DNA of 64,000 bases from Streptomyces sp. SN-593 (GCF_016756395.1 NZ_AP018365.1:7134001-7198000); one strand, 5' to 3'; positions 8,359 through 17,548 are shown, counted from the first letter of the stretch. Translations and numbers: made by a program. The notes: generated by a model not told the origin, from the sequence alone.

Positions 8359-9615
8359 ATGTCAGACTCACGACCCGCCTCCACCGGGCGTTCCCCGGAC
8401 GGGCCGGCCGCCGGTCAGGACCGGCGCCCCACCCGTAGACGGCTGCTGGGCTCGGTGGTCGCCGCCGCGGCCGTGCCGCTGCTCGGCGCCGTGCCCTCCG
8501 CGGCGGCCGCGACCCGCGCTCAGGGGGAGCCCGCGGCCCTGCGGCCGCGCGGGTCCACCCGGGAACTCGTCTACTTCAACACCTGGAAGGGCACCGAGAT
8601 CTACGGTGCCTGGTTCGACGCCGGCACCGGCGCCCTGACACCGCTGGGACCGGTGGGCGAGGCGACCGCCGACTGGGCCGTCACCCACCCGACGCTGCCG
8701 ATCATGTACGTGGCCACCATGGCGGTCGGCGGGGTCGTCGACACCTTCCGGATCGACCCGGCGACCGGCGCCCTGACGAAGACCGGGGAGCTGTCCACCG
8801 GCGGCACCGGCCTGAACGGCGGCGGGGTCTCGTACATCGGCATCGACCCGGCTTCGGACACCCTGCTGGCCACGAACTTCGAGGACGGCTTCACCGCGGC
8901 CGTGCCGATCACCCGGACGGGAGAGCTGGCCCCGCCCGCCTCGCTCGCGCAGGACACCGGCTCCGGCCCCAACCCCCGCCAGGCCGGCCCGCATCCGCAC
9001 CACGCGGAGGTGGACCCGAGCGGCAGGTTCGTCCTCGTCGCGGACTTCGGCGCCGACCGCGTCTTCGCCTACCGCTTCGACCGCCGCAGCCGCACGCTGT
9101 CCGCCGCCGGCCCGACCGCCGGATACACGACGGCGCCCGGTTCCGGCCCGCGCCGGGTCGCCTTCCACCCGGACGGCCGCACCGTGTACCTGCTGAGCGA
9201 GCTGAGCTCCGACCTCCAGGCGCTGCGGTGGGCGCCGGACACCGGCGAGCTGACGAACCGCCAGACCCTGCCGCTGTCCACCCCGGACTTCACCGGCACC
9301 AAGAGCGCCTCGGACCTGGCGATCAGCGCCGACGGCCGCTTCGTGTACGCCGGCAACCGTGCGGAGAACTCCCTGGTCGTCTTCGCGGTCGACCCGCGCA
9401 CCGACCTGCTCGGCGTGCTCCAACGGGTCCCGTGCGGGGGGACCACGCCCTGGGGCTTCACGCTCCACCCGAGCGGGCGGTGGCTGCTCGTCGCCAACGA
9501 GGCCAGCAGCACCGTGAACGTGTTCGCCGTCGACCAGGGCTCCGGCCGGCTCACCGACACCGGCACGTCCCTGGCCGTGCCCAACCCGGACTCCATCACC
9601 TTCTACCGGAGCTGA
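8359..9615 (+). CDS. Tat-exported lactonase, seven-bladed beta-propeller (PF10282-like)
   Basis: The 418-residue product has a twin-Arg leader (TRRRLLGS, then an Ala-rich hydrophobic stretch ending PSAAAA) and so should be folded in the cytoplasm and exported by Tat. The mature part has repeated propeller blades with the signatures HPTLPIMYV, HHAEVDPSG, RRVAFHPDG and FTLHPSGRWLLVANEAS. These are typical of the 6-phosphogluconolactonase/carboxymuconate cyclase-like lactonase family, some of which act on lactones in aromatic catabolism. ATG 8359 is preferred to ATG 8338, because AAAGGAG lies 10 bases upstream of it. The actual lactone is not predictable. Confidence 0.85.
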   Translation: MSDSRPASTGRSPDGPAAGQDRRPTRRRLLGSVVAAAAVPLLGAVPSAAAATRAQGEPAALRPRGSTRELVYFNTWKGTEIYGAWFDAGTGALTPLGPVGEATADWAVTHPTLPIMYVATMAVGGVVDTFRIDPATGALTKTGELSTGGTGLNGGGVSYIGIDPASDTLLATNFEDGFTAAVPITRTGELAPPASLAQDTGSGPNPRQAGPHPHHAEVDPSGRFVLVADFGADRVFAYRFDRRSRTLSAAGPTAGYTTAPGSGPRRVAFHPDGRTVYLLSELSSDLQALRWAPDTGELTNRQTLPLSTPDFTGTKSASDLAISADGRFVYAGNRAENSLVVFAVDPRTDLLGVLQRVPCGGTTPWGFTLHPSGRWLLVANEASSTVNVFAVDQGSGRLTDTGTSLAVPNPDSITFYRS

Positions 9616-9622
9616 CACCGCT

Positions 9623-9662
9623 CTCCCGGGCGCCCGCGCGGTCTCGCGCCGGCGCCCGGGAG
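9623..9662 (+). terminator. 12-bp perfect hairpin after lactonase gene
   Basis: CTCCCGGGCGCC (9623-9634) pairs perfectly with 9651-9662, and the loop contains a second 5-bp stem (GCGCG/CGCGC). It starts seven bases after the lactonase stop and probably ends the transcript. Confidence 0.75.
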
Positions 9663-10076
9663 GCTCATCCCCCCACCCTTCATCCCCCCCGCTCCCGGCC
9701 CCCCACCCGTCCGCCCGCGGTGCCGTGAACCCGCCGGCCGGACACGCCACCGCCCCCCCGGGCCCTTCCCGCGCCGGCCGCCCGCGCGGAATCCGCTTTT
9801 CCGCCAGCCTGTGCACCCCGCCTTCTCGCGGTGGTCGCAGGCGGCTTTCGCATGCCCGCGGACGGAATTCCGCGAAATCCTGTCGAGGAATAAGAAGTTC
9901 CGCCAACTAATTGACGGTGGATCAGGCGCGGAGTAGCGTCCGGCACGGCCTCCAGGAAACACGCGGCGGCGCGGCACCGGAATTCGACGGATGTCCGAGC
10001 CGTTCGTGTCCACCCTGCCCCTGAACGTCCGCACGAGAAAAACTCGATGACCCACTCGACGGGAGCTGGAAGAGAA
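9663..10076 (+). other. Non-coding gap between the two propeller genes
   Basis: I see no credible gene in this stretch. The first part is a C-rich tract after the lactonase terminator. A lower-GC segment around 9840-9920 carries the promoter listed separately, followed by about 140 bases of leader before the next ATG. Confidence 0.7.
9911..9939 (+). promoter_or_regulatory. Probable housekeeping promoter of the TolB-like gene
   Basis: TTGACG (9911-9916) and TAGCGT (9934-9939) are separated by exactly 17 bases and lie in locally A/T-richer DNA. This fits the vegetative sigma factor consensus of streptomycetes well. The start codon of the next gene is about 138 bases downstream. Confidence 0.6.
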
Positions 10077-12035
10077 ATGGGATCCGAGAAAAAGGGGATA
10101 GGCCGTCGGGCCTTCCTGGTGGCCGGTGCGGCCACCGCAGGCGCCGCGCTGCTGCCCTCCTTCGCCGTGGCGGCCGCGGCCGCCGGCAAGAAGGGGGTGA
10201 TGCTGATGAACCGGATCGGCCCCTCGAAGTCCACCCTGTACATCGCGAACGCCGACGGCTCGAACGAGCGCCCCCTGCTCACGGGCACCGCCGCGGCGTT
10301 CGACCGGCACGCCAACTACGCGCCCGACGGCAAGTCGGTCTACTTCACCTCCGAGCGCACCGGCGACGGCAACTCCAACCTGTACTCGGCCACGCTGAAC
10401 GGCTCGGGCCAGAGCTCCACCGTCACCTCCGTGGTCGGCGGCCCCGCGGTGTACGACAGCGCCACGCTGTCGCCGGACAAGCGGACGCTGGCCTTCTCCT
10501 CCACCCGCTCCGGCGACCACCTGTCGCAGATCTGGCTGATGGACACCAAGACCGGTGCTCTCACCAACCTCAGCGGCACCGCGGCGCTCGCCGGCGACCC
10601 CAGCAGCCCCGACGGCCACTTCCGCCCGGTCTGGTCGCCCGACGGCCAGTGGATCGCCTTCTCCAGCGACCGCAACACCCAGTGGATGGGCCACGACAAC
10701 GGCACCGGCTGGGAGCACACCCAGGAGCTGAGCATCTACGTCATCAAGCCCGACGGCACCGGCTTCCGCCAGTTGGCGACGAAGCCGGGCTACTGCCTGG
10801 GCTCGCCCAAGTGGTCCCCGGACGGCAAGCGGATCGTCTACTACGAGATCACCGTCGAGGGCACCTGGCAGGCCCACCGCCCGGAGGACATCGGGGTCGT
10901 GGAGTCGCAGATCGTCTCGGTCGACCTCGCCACCGGCACCAACCGCGTCCAGCACACCTCCGGCCCGAACCTCAAGGTCTCGCCGCAGTACGTGACCAGC
11001 ACGGAGATCGGCTACCTGGTCAAGAACGGCCAGGACGAGGGGCTGGCCTACGTCAGCGGCTCGATCCCGGACGTCACCCGCGCCGGAGTGCGTTCGCCCT
11101 GCTGGTCGCCCGACGGGAAGTCGGTGGTCTACGAGAAGCAGAGCTTCACCAACCGCACCCTCGACACGCCGCTGTACAGCTGGGACGCGAACTGGGACTA
11201 CCGGTTCTGCGACGTCTTCCCGATCCTGTCGCTCCAGGGCCGGTTGGCCATCACCGAGAAGCAGACCGGCCCGGCCATGTCCGACATCGCCACCATGAAC
11301 CCGGACGGGAGCGGCCTGAAGGTGGTCTTCGACACGACCACCTCCGGGCTGGACACGACCCTGGTCGCGGAGGGCCTGGCCGGGGCCTTCCGGCCGGCCT
11401 GGTCGCCGGACGGCGCGTGGATCGCGTTCGGCCTGGGCGGCTGGTTCCAGGAGCGGGCGGTGATGACCGCGGCGATCTGGCGGGTGCGCAGCGACGGCAC
11501 GGGCGCGGAGGCGCTGACCGACAACTCCACCAACTCCGGCTTCCCCAGCTACTCCGCCGACGGGACGAAGATCGTCTACCGGGTGTGGGGCGCGCAGAGC
11601 GGTCTGCGCGTCCTGGACCTCGCCACCAGGACGACGACGGTCCTCACCACCGCGTCCGACAACCTGCCCGACTGGTCCCCGGACGGCAGCCTCATCGTCT
11701 TCACCCGCAAGACCGGCCCGACCAACTTCGACGTGTGCACCATCAAGCCGGACGGCACCGGACTGAAGGTCCTCACCAGCAGCGGCGCCAACGACGGCCA
11801 CGCCGTGTGGCACCCCGACGGCCGCATCCTCTACAACACCGGCATGTACGGCTTCCGCGAGGAGGCGGCGCTGTACGACAACACCTTCCAGCCGTACGGC
11901 ATGATCATGGCGATGAACGCCGACGGATCCGGCAAGACGATGCTCACCGACAGCCAGTGGGAGGACTCGATGCCGCTCTACCTCACGCAGGCGGTCCTCA
12001 CCGGCGCCGGCAAGGCGGCCGCCGCCCGCGGCTGA
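10077..12035 (+). CDS. Tat-exported TolB/PD40-type beta-propeller protein
   Basis: This 652-residue protein begins with a Tat leader (GIGRRAFLVAG, hydrophobic Ala-rich core, cleavage likely after AVAAAAA). The mature part contains many PD40/WD40-like blades, recognisable from repeated W-S-P-D-G-x-W/K motifs (for example WSPDGQWIAFSSDR, WSPDGKRIVYYE and WSPDGSLIVFTRK). Such propellers usually bind proteins or carbohydrates, and some are associated with hydrolases; no catalytic residues can be assigned. ATG 10077 is chosen because a GGAAGAG ribosome site sits just upstream; ATG 10047 is in frame but has a poor site. It has its own promoter and appears to be monocistronic. Confidence 0.8.
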   Translation: MGSEKKGIGRRAFLVAGAATAGAALLPSFAVAAAAAGKKGVMLMNRIGPSKSTLYIANADGSNERPLLTGTAAAFDRHANYAPDGKSVYFTSERTGDGNSNLYSATLNGSGQSSTVTSVVGGPAVYDSATLSPDKRTLAFSSTRSGDHLSQIWLMDTKTGALTNLSGTAALAGDPSSPDGHFRPVWSPDGQWIAFSSDRNTQWMGHDNGTGWEHTQELSIYVIKPDGTGFRQLATKPGYCLGSPKWSPDGKRIVYYEITVEGTWQAHRPEDIGVVESQIVSVDLATGTNRVQHTSGPNLKVSPQYVTSTEIGYLVKNGQDEGLAYVSGSIPDVTRAGVRSPCWSPDGKSVVYEKQSFTNRTLDTPLYSWDANWDYRFCDVFPILSLQGRLAITEKQTGPAMSDIATMNPDGSGLKVVFDTTTSGLDTTLVAEGLAGAFRPAWSPDGAWIAFGLGGWFQERAVMTAAIWRVRSDGTGAEALTDNSTNSGFPSYSADGTKIVYRVWGAQSGLRVLDLATRTTTVLTTASDNLPDWSPDGSLIVFTRKTGPTNFDVCTIKPDGTGLKVLTSSGANDGHAVWHPDGRILYNTGMYGFREEAALYDNTFQPYGMIMAMNADGSGKTMLTDSQWEDSMPLYLTQAVLTGAGKAAAARG

Positions 12036-12077
12036 GGACGCTGTGGCGCACGCCGTCGCTCCGTGACGTCCCCCGGC

Positions 12078-12134
12078 ACCCGCGGGACCGCTTCCCCTCC
12101 CCGACGCGGCGGAGGGGAAAGCGGCCCCGCGGGT
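12078..12134. terminator. Bidirectional terminator between convergent genes
   Basis: A long stem starts ACCCGCGGG at 12078 and CTTCCCCTCC at 12091-12100, and pairs with GGAGGGGAA...CCCGCGGGT at 12111-12134, with small bulges and a 10-base loop. It lies between the rightward TolB-like gene (ends 12035) and the leftward ABC ATPase gene (ends 12149), so it can stop transcription from both sides. Confidence 0.8.
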
Positions 12135-12148
12135 CCGGGCCGACCCGC

Positions 12149-12967
12149 TCAGCGGACCTCGTCAGGGGCCCGCTGGGCCCGCACCACCTCCCAGATCTCC
12201 TCCTCCAGGTCGCGGTGCTCCCGGCTGTGCTTGAGTTCGAGCGGGCGCGGCCGCGGGAAGGGGACTCGCCACTGCGACACCACCCGGGCCGGCCGCGCGC
12301 TGAACGCCACCACCCGGTCGGCGAGGTAGACCGCCTCGTCGATCTGGTGCGTCACGAAGACCGCCGTCTTCTTGCGGGCGTCCCAGATCTTGAGCAGTTC
12401 CGCCTGCATGCTCTCGCGGGTCTGCGCGTCCAACCCGGAGAACGGCTCGTCCAGCAGCAGGATCTGCGGGTCCGCGGCCAGTGCCCGGGCGATGTTCACC
12501 CGCTGCTTCATGCCCCCGGACAACTGGTCGGGGTAGAACCCCTCGAAACCTCCCAGCCCGGTCAGGGCGAGCAGTCGGGCCGCCACGCGCAGCCGCTCCT
12601 TCCGGCCGGCCCCGGCGAGCTCCAGACCGTAGGCCACGTTGTCGATCACCGTGCGCCACGGCAGCAGGCACGCGTCCTGGAACACCACGGCGCGGTCCGG
12701 CCCGGGGCGGTCGACCGGCCTGCCGTCCACCCGGATGCGCCCGCCGGACAGCGGGACCAGGCCGTCCAGCGCCATCAGGAAGGTGCTCTTGCCGGAACCG
12801 CTGGGGCCGACGATCGCGACGAACTCGCCGTCGGCGACGTCGAGGTCGATCCCGTCCACGGCGAGGACGTTCCCGGCGCGGGACCGGTAGGTGACGCGTG
12901 CGGACTCCACCCGCAGCTTCGCGCCGTCCTCGGTGTCCGGCTGCCGCGCCTGCTGGTGGGTGGCCAT
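12149..12967 (-). CDS. ABC transporter ATP-binding protein (SsuB/TauB type)
   Basis: The 272-residue ATPase has all nucleotide-binding motifs: Walker A GPSGSGKST near residue 55, Q-loop VVFQD, signature LSGGMKQR, Walker B ILLLDEP and switch His in FVTHQ. It powers import together with the permease and lipoprotein encoded just upstream on the same strand. ATG 12967 (MATHQQ) is chosen because AGGGAAG lies before it; an in-frame ATG further upstream at 13039 would overlap the permease gene and lacks support. It may also energise the ATPase-less transporter at 6229-8250. Confidence 0.92.
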   Translation of the reverse strand: MATHQQARQPDTEDGAKLRVESARVTYRSRAGNVLAVDGIDLDVADGEFVAIVGPSGSGKSTFLMALDGLVPLSGGRIRVDGRPVDRPGPDRAVVFQDACLLPWRTVIDNVAYGLELAGAGRKERLRVAARLLALTGLGGFEGFYPDQLSGGMKQRVNIARALAADPQILLLDEPFSGLDAQTRESMQAELLKIWDARKKTAVFVTHQIDEAVYLADRVVAFSARPARVVSQWRVPFPRPRPLELKHSREHRDLEEEIWEVVRAQRAPDEVR

Positions 12968-13026
12968 GGCTTCCCTCCGGTCGGTGTGCGGTACTCCTGT
13001 GGCGCGCGGGCCGGGCGCGGGGGCGC

Positions 13027-13812
13027 TCACCGGCGCCACCGCTGCATCCGGCGTTCGAGCAGCGCCGCGACCTGCGTCAGCGCGATGCCCAGGAAGGTGA
13101 TGACGGCGACGGTCGCGTACATGACCGGCATGTTGAACGAGTTGCTGGCCGAGATGAGGACGTTGCCGATCCCCGCCTTCGACGCGAAGATCTCGCCCAC
13201 CACGACGCCGATCATGGCCCGCCCGATGGAGATGCGCAGCCCGGTCATGAAGAAGGGCACCAGCGTGGGCAGCACGATCGTCCGGATGACCTTGAGGTCG
13301 CTGCCGCCGAAGCTGCGGGCCAGCCGGCGCAGTTGCCAGTCCACGTTGCCGACGCCGGCCGCGGTGTTCATCAGGATGACCGTGGTGCAGCTCAGCACCA
13401 CGACCACGATCTTCGGCGTCATGCCGATGCCGAAGATCAGGATCAGCACCGGCACGACGGCGACCTGGGGCATCGAGTTGATGCCGACGACCAGGGGCTT
13501 CAGGAACTCGTCGGCCGCCCGGTACCAGCCGGTGAGCAGCCCGAGCAGGGCGCCGAGGACGACCGAGACGCCCAGGCCGATCGCGAACTCCTCACCCGAG
13601 ACCCGCAGGTTCGACCAGATCTCGCCGTCGGAGAAGAGCGTGCCCAGGGCGTGCACGACCTTCGACGGACCGGGCAGGAACAGCGGTTTGACCCAGTGCT
13701 CCTCGACCGCGAGCTGCCACAGGCCGACCAGCAGCAGCAGGCACAGCGCGCCCAGCAGGACCGGGCGGACCGCCGTCCACACCTCCCTCGCCGTCCGGCG
13801 CGGCGCCGTCAC
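13027..13812 (-). CDS. ABC transporter permease (SsuC/TauC type)
   Basis: This 261-residue inner-membrane permease has about six hydrophobic helices and the permease EAA loop (RRLARSFGGSDLKVIRTIVLP, about residues 160-180). Its GTG start at 13812 overlaps the TGA of the binding-protein gene (GTGA), showing translational coupling; an in-frame open frame continues upstream but is not a gene. It is the middle gene of an SBP-permease-ATPase operon driven from about 15.1 kb. Confidence 0.9.
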   Translation of the reverse strand: MTAPRRTAREVWTAVRPVLLGALCLLLLVGLWQLAVEEHWVKPLFLPGPSKVVHALGTLFSDGEIWSNLRVSGEEFAIGLGVSVVLGALLGLLTGWYRAADEFLKPLVVGINSMPQVAVVPVLILIFGIGMTPKIVVVVLSCTTVILMNTAAGVGNVDWQLRRLARSFGGSDLKVIRTIVLPTLVPFFMTGLRISIGRAMIGVVVGEIFASKAGIGNVLISASNSFNMPVMYATVAVITFLGIALTQVAALLERRMQRWRR

Positions 13813-14858
13813 GGCCGCGTCCCGGTGAGCGAGGTGTCCACGACGTCCGCGACGGACAGCCCCTTGGCGTCGGGGATCACCTGGGCGGTCGCGCTGATCG
13901 CCTTGGCGATGCCGGCGGTGTCCACCGCCCAGGTCGAGGACCAGGTCCACCTGCCGGCCCGCGCGGGGTCGGTGTTGACGGCGAGCGTCTCCTCGCAGCT
14001 CTCCGCGGTCGCTCCGCTGCCCTTCTCGCAGTCGGCCACGGCCGCCTTCCGGTGCGCGGGCTGCGCGGCCCACCTGGCGGAGGAGACCAGGACGCCCACC
14101 AGCTTCCGCAACGCCGCCGGACGGGACCTGAGCGCGTCGTCGGACGCCCAGAACGTCACGTTGGGGACCTGCACGGCACTGTCCTCGGCCTTGAGCACGA
14201 CGGTGCCCACCCGCTGCTCCACCGAGCGCTGGGTGTTGAGTTCCGCGGTGGCCTTGACGGTGCCTCCGGAGACGGCGCCGAAGCGCTGGGCGAGCGTGCC
14301 CGCGGTGACGAAGGTGACGTCGTCGGGGTCCACGCCGTAGTGGGACAGCACCGCCATCAGGTAGATCTCGTCGGCCGAGTTGCCGCCCGACACCCCGATG
14401 GTCCGGCCCTTGAGCTGGGCGATCGAGGTGATGCCCTTGGCCGCGAGGACGTCGTACTGGGCCCCCGCCGCCTGGGCGAAGATCCTGCCGGAGACGGCCT
14501 TCTCGGCGATGTCGCCGATGAAGTTGGTGGGGCCGCCGGAGGCGACGTCCACGGCGCCGGTGGCCAGCGCGGCGACCGAGGAGGAGCCGCCGCCGGTGAA
14601 CTTCTCGACCGAGACGTCGAGTCCGGCCTTCTTGAAGAACCCCTCGTACTCCGCCGCGTAGAACGGCGTCAGGGTCGTGGTGGGGCTCAGGTCGCCGAAG
14701 GTGATCCGGTCGGCGGACGCTCCCCCCGACGACGATCCGGAGGACGTCCCCGACGAGCCGCAGGCGGCCAGGCCGAGGGACGCGGTCACGGTGAGCAGGA
14801 CGGGCAGGAGCAGGGCGCGCCTGCGCGGGAAACGGTCGGTCGTGTGGCGTGATCCCAT
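13809..14858 (-). CDS. ABC transporter substrate-binding lipoprotein (NMT1/SsuA-like)
   Basis: This 349-residue exported lipoprotein has an Arg-rich leader, hydrophobic core and lipobox LAAC near residue 30, then a Gly/Ser linker. The mature domain (PFYAAEYEGFFKKAGLDV, then VAALATGAVDVASGGPTNF) is typical of aliphatic sulfonate/nitrate/taurine-type binding proteins. ATG 14858 is preceded by AAAGGGA. The gene is the first of an operon whose promoter region carries the GACAATATTGTC palindrome also found at the ligJ and symporter genes, so its ligand is probably related to that pathway. Confidence 0.9.
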   Translation of the reverse strand: MGSRHTTDRFPRRRALLLPVLLTVTASLGLAACGSSGTSSGSSSGGASADRITFGDLSPTTTLTPFYAAEYEGFFKKAGLDVSVEKFTGGGSSSVAALATGAVDVASGGPTNFIGDIAEKAVSGRIFAQAAGAQYDVLAAKGITSIAQLKGRTIGVSGGNSADEIYLMAVLSHYGVDPDDVTFVTAGTLAQRFGAVSGGTVKATAELNTQRSVEQRVGTVVLKAEDSAVQVPNVTFWASDDALRSRPAALRKLVGVLVSSARWAAQPAHRKAAVADCEKGSGATAESCEETLAVNTDPARAGRWTWSSTWAVDTAGIAKAISATAQVIPDAKGLSVADVVDTSLTGTRP

Positions 14859-15291
14859 GGTCGTGATCCCTTTCTCCGCGTGCGTGTGAGGACGCTGAGC
14901 AACTTCGGGAGTCGTTCGGACGGGATGGGGCGCGGTCGCACCGATGCGTGGGCACGTGCCGGTCGATCGCGGACGGGACATCGGCGGACGGGCGGGGCGG
15001 TACCGGCGGGACGTCGTCGTCGGGTGCGGACGGTCGGTCGGTCAACGGGCCGGCCGAGGCGGGATTGTGTGACCAGACCCGCCGTGATGCCTCATGGAAC
15101 GTAGCACCAGGGAAACAACTTGACAATATTGTCGGACAATTGACCTGTCGAGGTGGGCAGTCGGACCGCGGCGGCGTACGTGTCGGGGTCGGCCGACAGC
15201 TCCGGCGGCAGCGTGGGGACCGTGTCTCGGCCGGTCGTAGACGCTCAGCCGGAGATCCCGACCGCCCCGGGGAACCCGACGTGGGCCGCGG
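14859..15291. other. Intergenic leader/promoter region of the ABC operon
   Basis: No gene is credible here. From right to left it holds the 3' flank of the PmoA-like gene, the operator-promoter at 15098-15133, and a leader of roughly 230 bases of GC-rich sequence before the lipoprotein ATG at 14858. Confidence 0.7.
15098..15133 (-). promoter_or_regulatory. Promoter of ABC operon with palindromic operator GACAATATTGTC
   Basis: On the minus strand TTGTCA (15126-15121) and TACGTT (15103-15098) are 17 bases apart, a good vegetative promoter. The perfect 12-bp palindrome GACAATATTGTC at 15122-15133 overlaps the -35 box, the classical position for a repressor site, and a further half site GGACAATTGACC follows at 15134-15145. 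The same core is at 21781 and 22940. Confidence 0.7.
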
Positions 15292-16230
15292 TCACCACGG
15301 GTGCCGGGCCAGGTGGGCGGTGACCGCGGCCCGGTCCCAGACGCCGTCGGCGACGTGCACGCGGTAGGCGCGGGACAGGGTCTCGCCGGGTGCCAGGACC
15401 AGTTCCTCGTGGAAGGCGAAGGAGGGCGCCACGGCGGCGAACGGGTCGGTGCGCACGAACCAGTGCGCGGGGTGCGTGCCCTGCGCGCCGGAGTGGTCGT
15501 TGCCGGGCGCGTGCTCGAAGACGAGGGTGGCGTGCCCGTCGCGGCCGTCGTGCTCGCCGCGGTAGGCGAGCCAGGGCGCCTGCGCGCCCATCAGGTCGCG
15601 CTCGGCACTGTCGGCGCGGTCGGTGAAGGCGTGCCCGCCGCGGAAGGCGCGGGGCCCGCGCCAGAACAGCCCGGTGTAGCCGGCGTCGGGGCGCCCGGCG
15701 GTGGTGGGGCTGCCGAACCGCAGCGGCCCGGCGCGGCGGTTGGTGACCGCGGATGACCAGGTCAGGGTCCAACTGCCGGTCCCGGCCCCTGCGTCGGCGT
15801 CGGCCCGGACCTCGATCCGGCGGTCCTCCTCGGCCCACAGCGAGCCGTCGTACGGGTGCCAGGTCAGGCGCTCGGCGATCACCGCGCCGCCCGGGCCGGC
15901 GGACACCTCGTCGAAGCCGGCGTGCGCCATCGAGCCGATCCGCTCGGGCAGCGCGAGGTAGCCCTCGCCGTGGACGTAGGTGTTGCCGCCCCACAGGTTC
16001 TGGCCCGACAGGTGCGAGGCGGTGAACTGGAGGCCCTTGTGCCAGCGGTGGTCGTGGGGGCGGTAGTCGGTGACCAGGCCGCCGCCGAGGGTGCGGATCG
16101 GGTGGAGGTAGGGCTTGGGCGCCTCCCAGGCGGCCTCCGGGCGGTAGACGTAGGCGAACAGTTCGGTACCGGTGGGCCGGTGGGTCACGGTGATCCGGTC
16201 GTCGTGGACGTGGGTCAGCGACAACGTCAT
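15292..16230 (-). CDS. PmoA-like / DUF6807 family protein
   Basis: The 312-residue product matches the PmoA-like (DUF6807) family: it has LHPIRTLGGGLVTDYRPHDHRWHKGL near residues 40-65 with clustered His residues, a NLWGGNTY motif and an HWFVRTDPF stretch near the C-terminus. The family is not a methane monooxygenase despite its name; it is usually found beside Gfo/Idh oxidoreductases in sugar or glycoside catabolism, and its reaction is unknown to me. Its ATG overlaps the stop of the Gfo/Idh gene (ATGA), so the two are made together. Confidence 0.8.
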   Translation of the reverse strand: MTLSLTHVHDDRITVTHRPTGTELFAYVYRPEAAWEAPKPYLHPIRTLGGGLVTDYRPHDHRWHKGLQFTASHLSGQNLWGGNTYVHGEGYLALPERIGSMAHAGFDEVSAGPGGAVIAERLTWHPYDGSLWAEEDRRIEVRADADAGAGTGSWTLTWSSAVTNRRAGPLRFGSPTTAGRPDAGYTGLFWRGPRAFRGGHAFTDRADSAERDLMGAQAPWLAYRGEHDGRDGHATLVFEHAPGNDHSGAQGTHPAHWFVRTDPFAAVAPSFAFHEELVLAPGETLSRAYRVHVADGVWDRAAVTAHLARHPW

Positions 16231-17375
16231 GCGGGCTGGTCCTCCTCGCGGGCGTCGACCGGCAGCCGGTCGGGGGCACCGCCGTGCATGGCGGCGTAGA
16301 ACGGGTCGCCCGGGCCGATCTCGCCGGCCCGGACGGTGGCGTCGGTGAAGGCGGACTTGTAGAGCGCGGCGGTGAACTCCACCACCCGCCGGCCGCCTTC
16401 GCCGCTGGTCGGGTGGAGGACACCGGTCCTGATGTCCGCGACGAGGGCGCGCAGTTGGGCCAGGTGGGAGCTGGGCTCGTCGGGGCCGAAGTCGTTCCAG
16501 GCCGCGGCGGTCGCCGCCGGGACGCCGGGCGCGGGGGTGATCCGCCAGTCGGCGTTGCGGTAGCCGTACAGGTGGGTGAGCTCGATCGTGGCGCGCTCGC
16601 AGTCGATCCGGATGCGGCTGACCTCGTCGGGGCTGAGCACGCTGTTGACGACGGTGGCGACCGCGCCGCCCGCGAACCGGACCTGGGCGGTGGAGACGTC
16701 CTCGGTCTGCACGTCGTGCACCAGCCGGGCGGCCATCGCGCGGACCTCGCGCCACGGACCCATCAGGTCCAGCAGCAGGTCGGTCTGGTGGATGCCGTGG
16801 CCCATGGCGGGGCCGCCGCCCTCGGTCTCCCAGCGGCCGCGCCACGGCACCGCGTAGTAGGCGGCGTCCCGGTACCAGGTGGTCTGGCAGTGGGCGACCA
16901 GCGGCCGGCCGAACGCACCCGCGCGCAGCAGCCGCCGCACGTGCCGGGCGCCGGAGCCGAACCGGTGCTGGAAGACGAACGAGGTCGCGGGGGAGCCGGG
17001 GGCCGGATCGGCGGCGGCGGTCACCGCGTCGTAGTCCGCGAGCGAGGGGCACGGCGGCTTCTCGCACCACACGTGCGCACCGGCCCGCACCGCGGCGATC
17101 GCCTGCTCCCGGTGCAGCGACGGCGGGGTGCACAGCACCACCAGGTCGGGGCGTGCCCGGGCGAGCAGGGTGTCGAGATCGGTGAGGGCGTCCGCCACGG
17201 CGAACTCCTCGGCGGCGGCGCGGGCCGCCTCCTCGGCGACGTCGGCGACGGCGACGATCCGCACCGCGCCCTCCGCCGCCAGGGTGGCGAGCGCGGGCAG
17301 GTGCGCTCCTCGGGCGATGGAACCGGTTCCCACCACGGCGGTGCGCAGCGGGGTGTTCGGGTCGTACGGCGACAT
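16227..17375 (-). CDS. Gfo/Idh/MocA family oxidoreductase
   Basis: This 382-residue NAD(P)-dependent dehydrogenase has an N-terminal Rossmann fold (VVGTGSIARGAH near residue 12), the family signature CEKPPCPS near residue 100 (Lys of EKP is catalytic/cofactor binding), and the C-terminal sheet domain with GGGPAMGHGIHQTDLLLDLMG, containing the usual catalytic HxxD. ATG 17375 is preceded by AGGAGAGGG. The coupled partner is the DUF6807 protein, a common pairing. LigC of the protocatechuate 4,5-cleavage pathway is also of this superfamily, but the partner argues for a sugar- or polyol-like substrate, so I leave the reaction open. Confidence 0.88.
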   Translation of the reverse strand: MSPYDPNTPLRTAVVGTGSIARGAHLPALATLAAEGAVRIVAVADVAEEAARAAAEEFAVADALTDLDTLLARARPDLVVLCTPPSLHREQAIAAVRAGAHVWCEKPPCPSLADYDAVTAAADPAPGSPATSFVFQHRFGSGARHVRRLLRAGAFGRPLVAHCQTTWYRDAAYYAVPWRGRWETEGGGPAMGHGIHQTDLLLDLMGPWREVRAMAARLVHDVQTEDVSTAQVRFAGGAVATVVNSVLSPDEVSRIRIDCERATIELTHLYGYRNADWRITPAPGVPAATAAAWNDFGPDEPSSHLAQLRALVADIRTGVLHPTSGEGGRRVVEFTAALYKSAFTDATVRAGEIGPGDPFYAAMHGGAPDRLPVDAREEDQPA

Positions 17376-17548
17376 AGGGGCCCTCTCCTGCGGCTGGCGG
17401 TACTCCGCGAGCGGCCCGGAGGCGGGGTCCCGCTCCGGCGCTCGGTCGCCGGGGCGTGGCGGCGGTCCGCCACGGGCCCACGGCATGCGGGCGCACGAAA
17501 CCCCCGGGAGGGGTGTGCCGACGGCTCCTTCGCCCAGTTGTTCCCACG

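Noticed and set aside
9725-9910. 61-codon plus-strand frame in the gap before the TolB-like gene
   Set aside because: No ribosome site or motif, and it overlaps the A/T-richer promoter DNA; judged non-coding.
15292-16230. Methane/particulate monooxygenase subunit, suggested by the family name PmoA
   Set aside because: The protein is soluble-looking with no membrane helices and matches the DUF6807 family that accompanies Gfo/Idh enzymes.
16227-17375. LigC (4-carboxy-2-hydroxymuconate semialdehyde dehydrogenase)
   Set aside because: Same superfamily, but the protein is longer than LigC as I recall it, lies in a separate operon with a DUF6807 partner, and no ring-cleavage dioxygenase is nearby.
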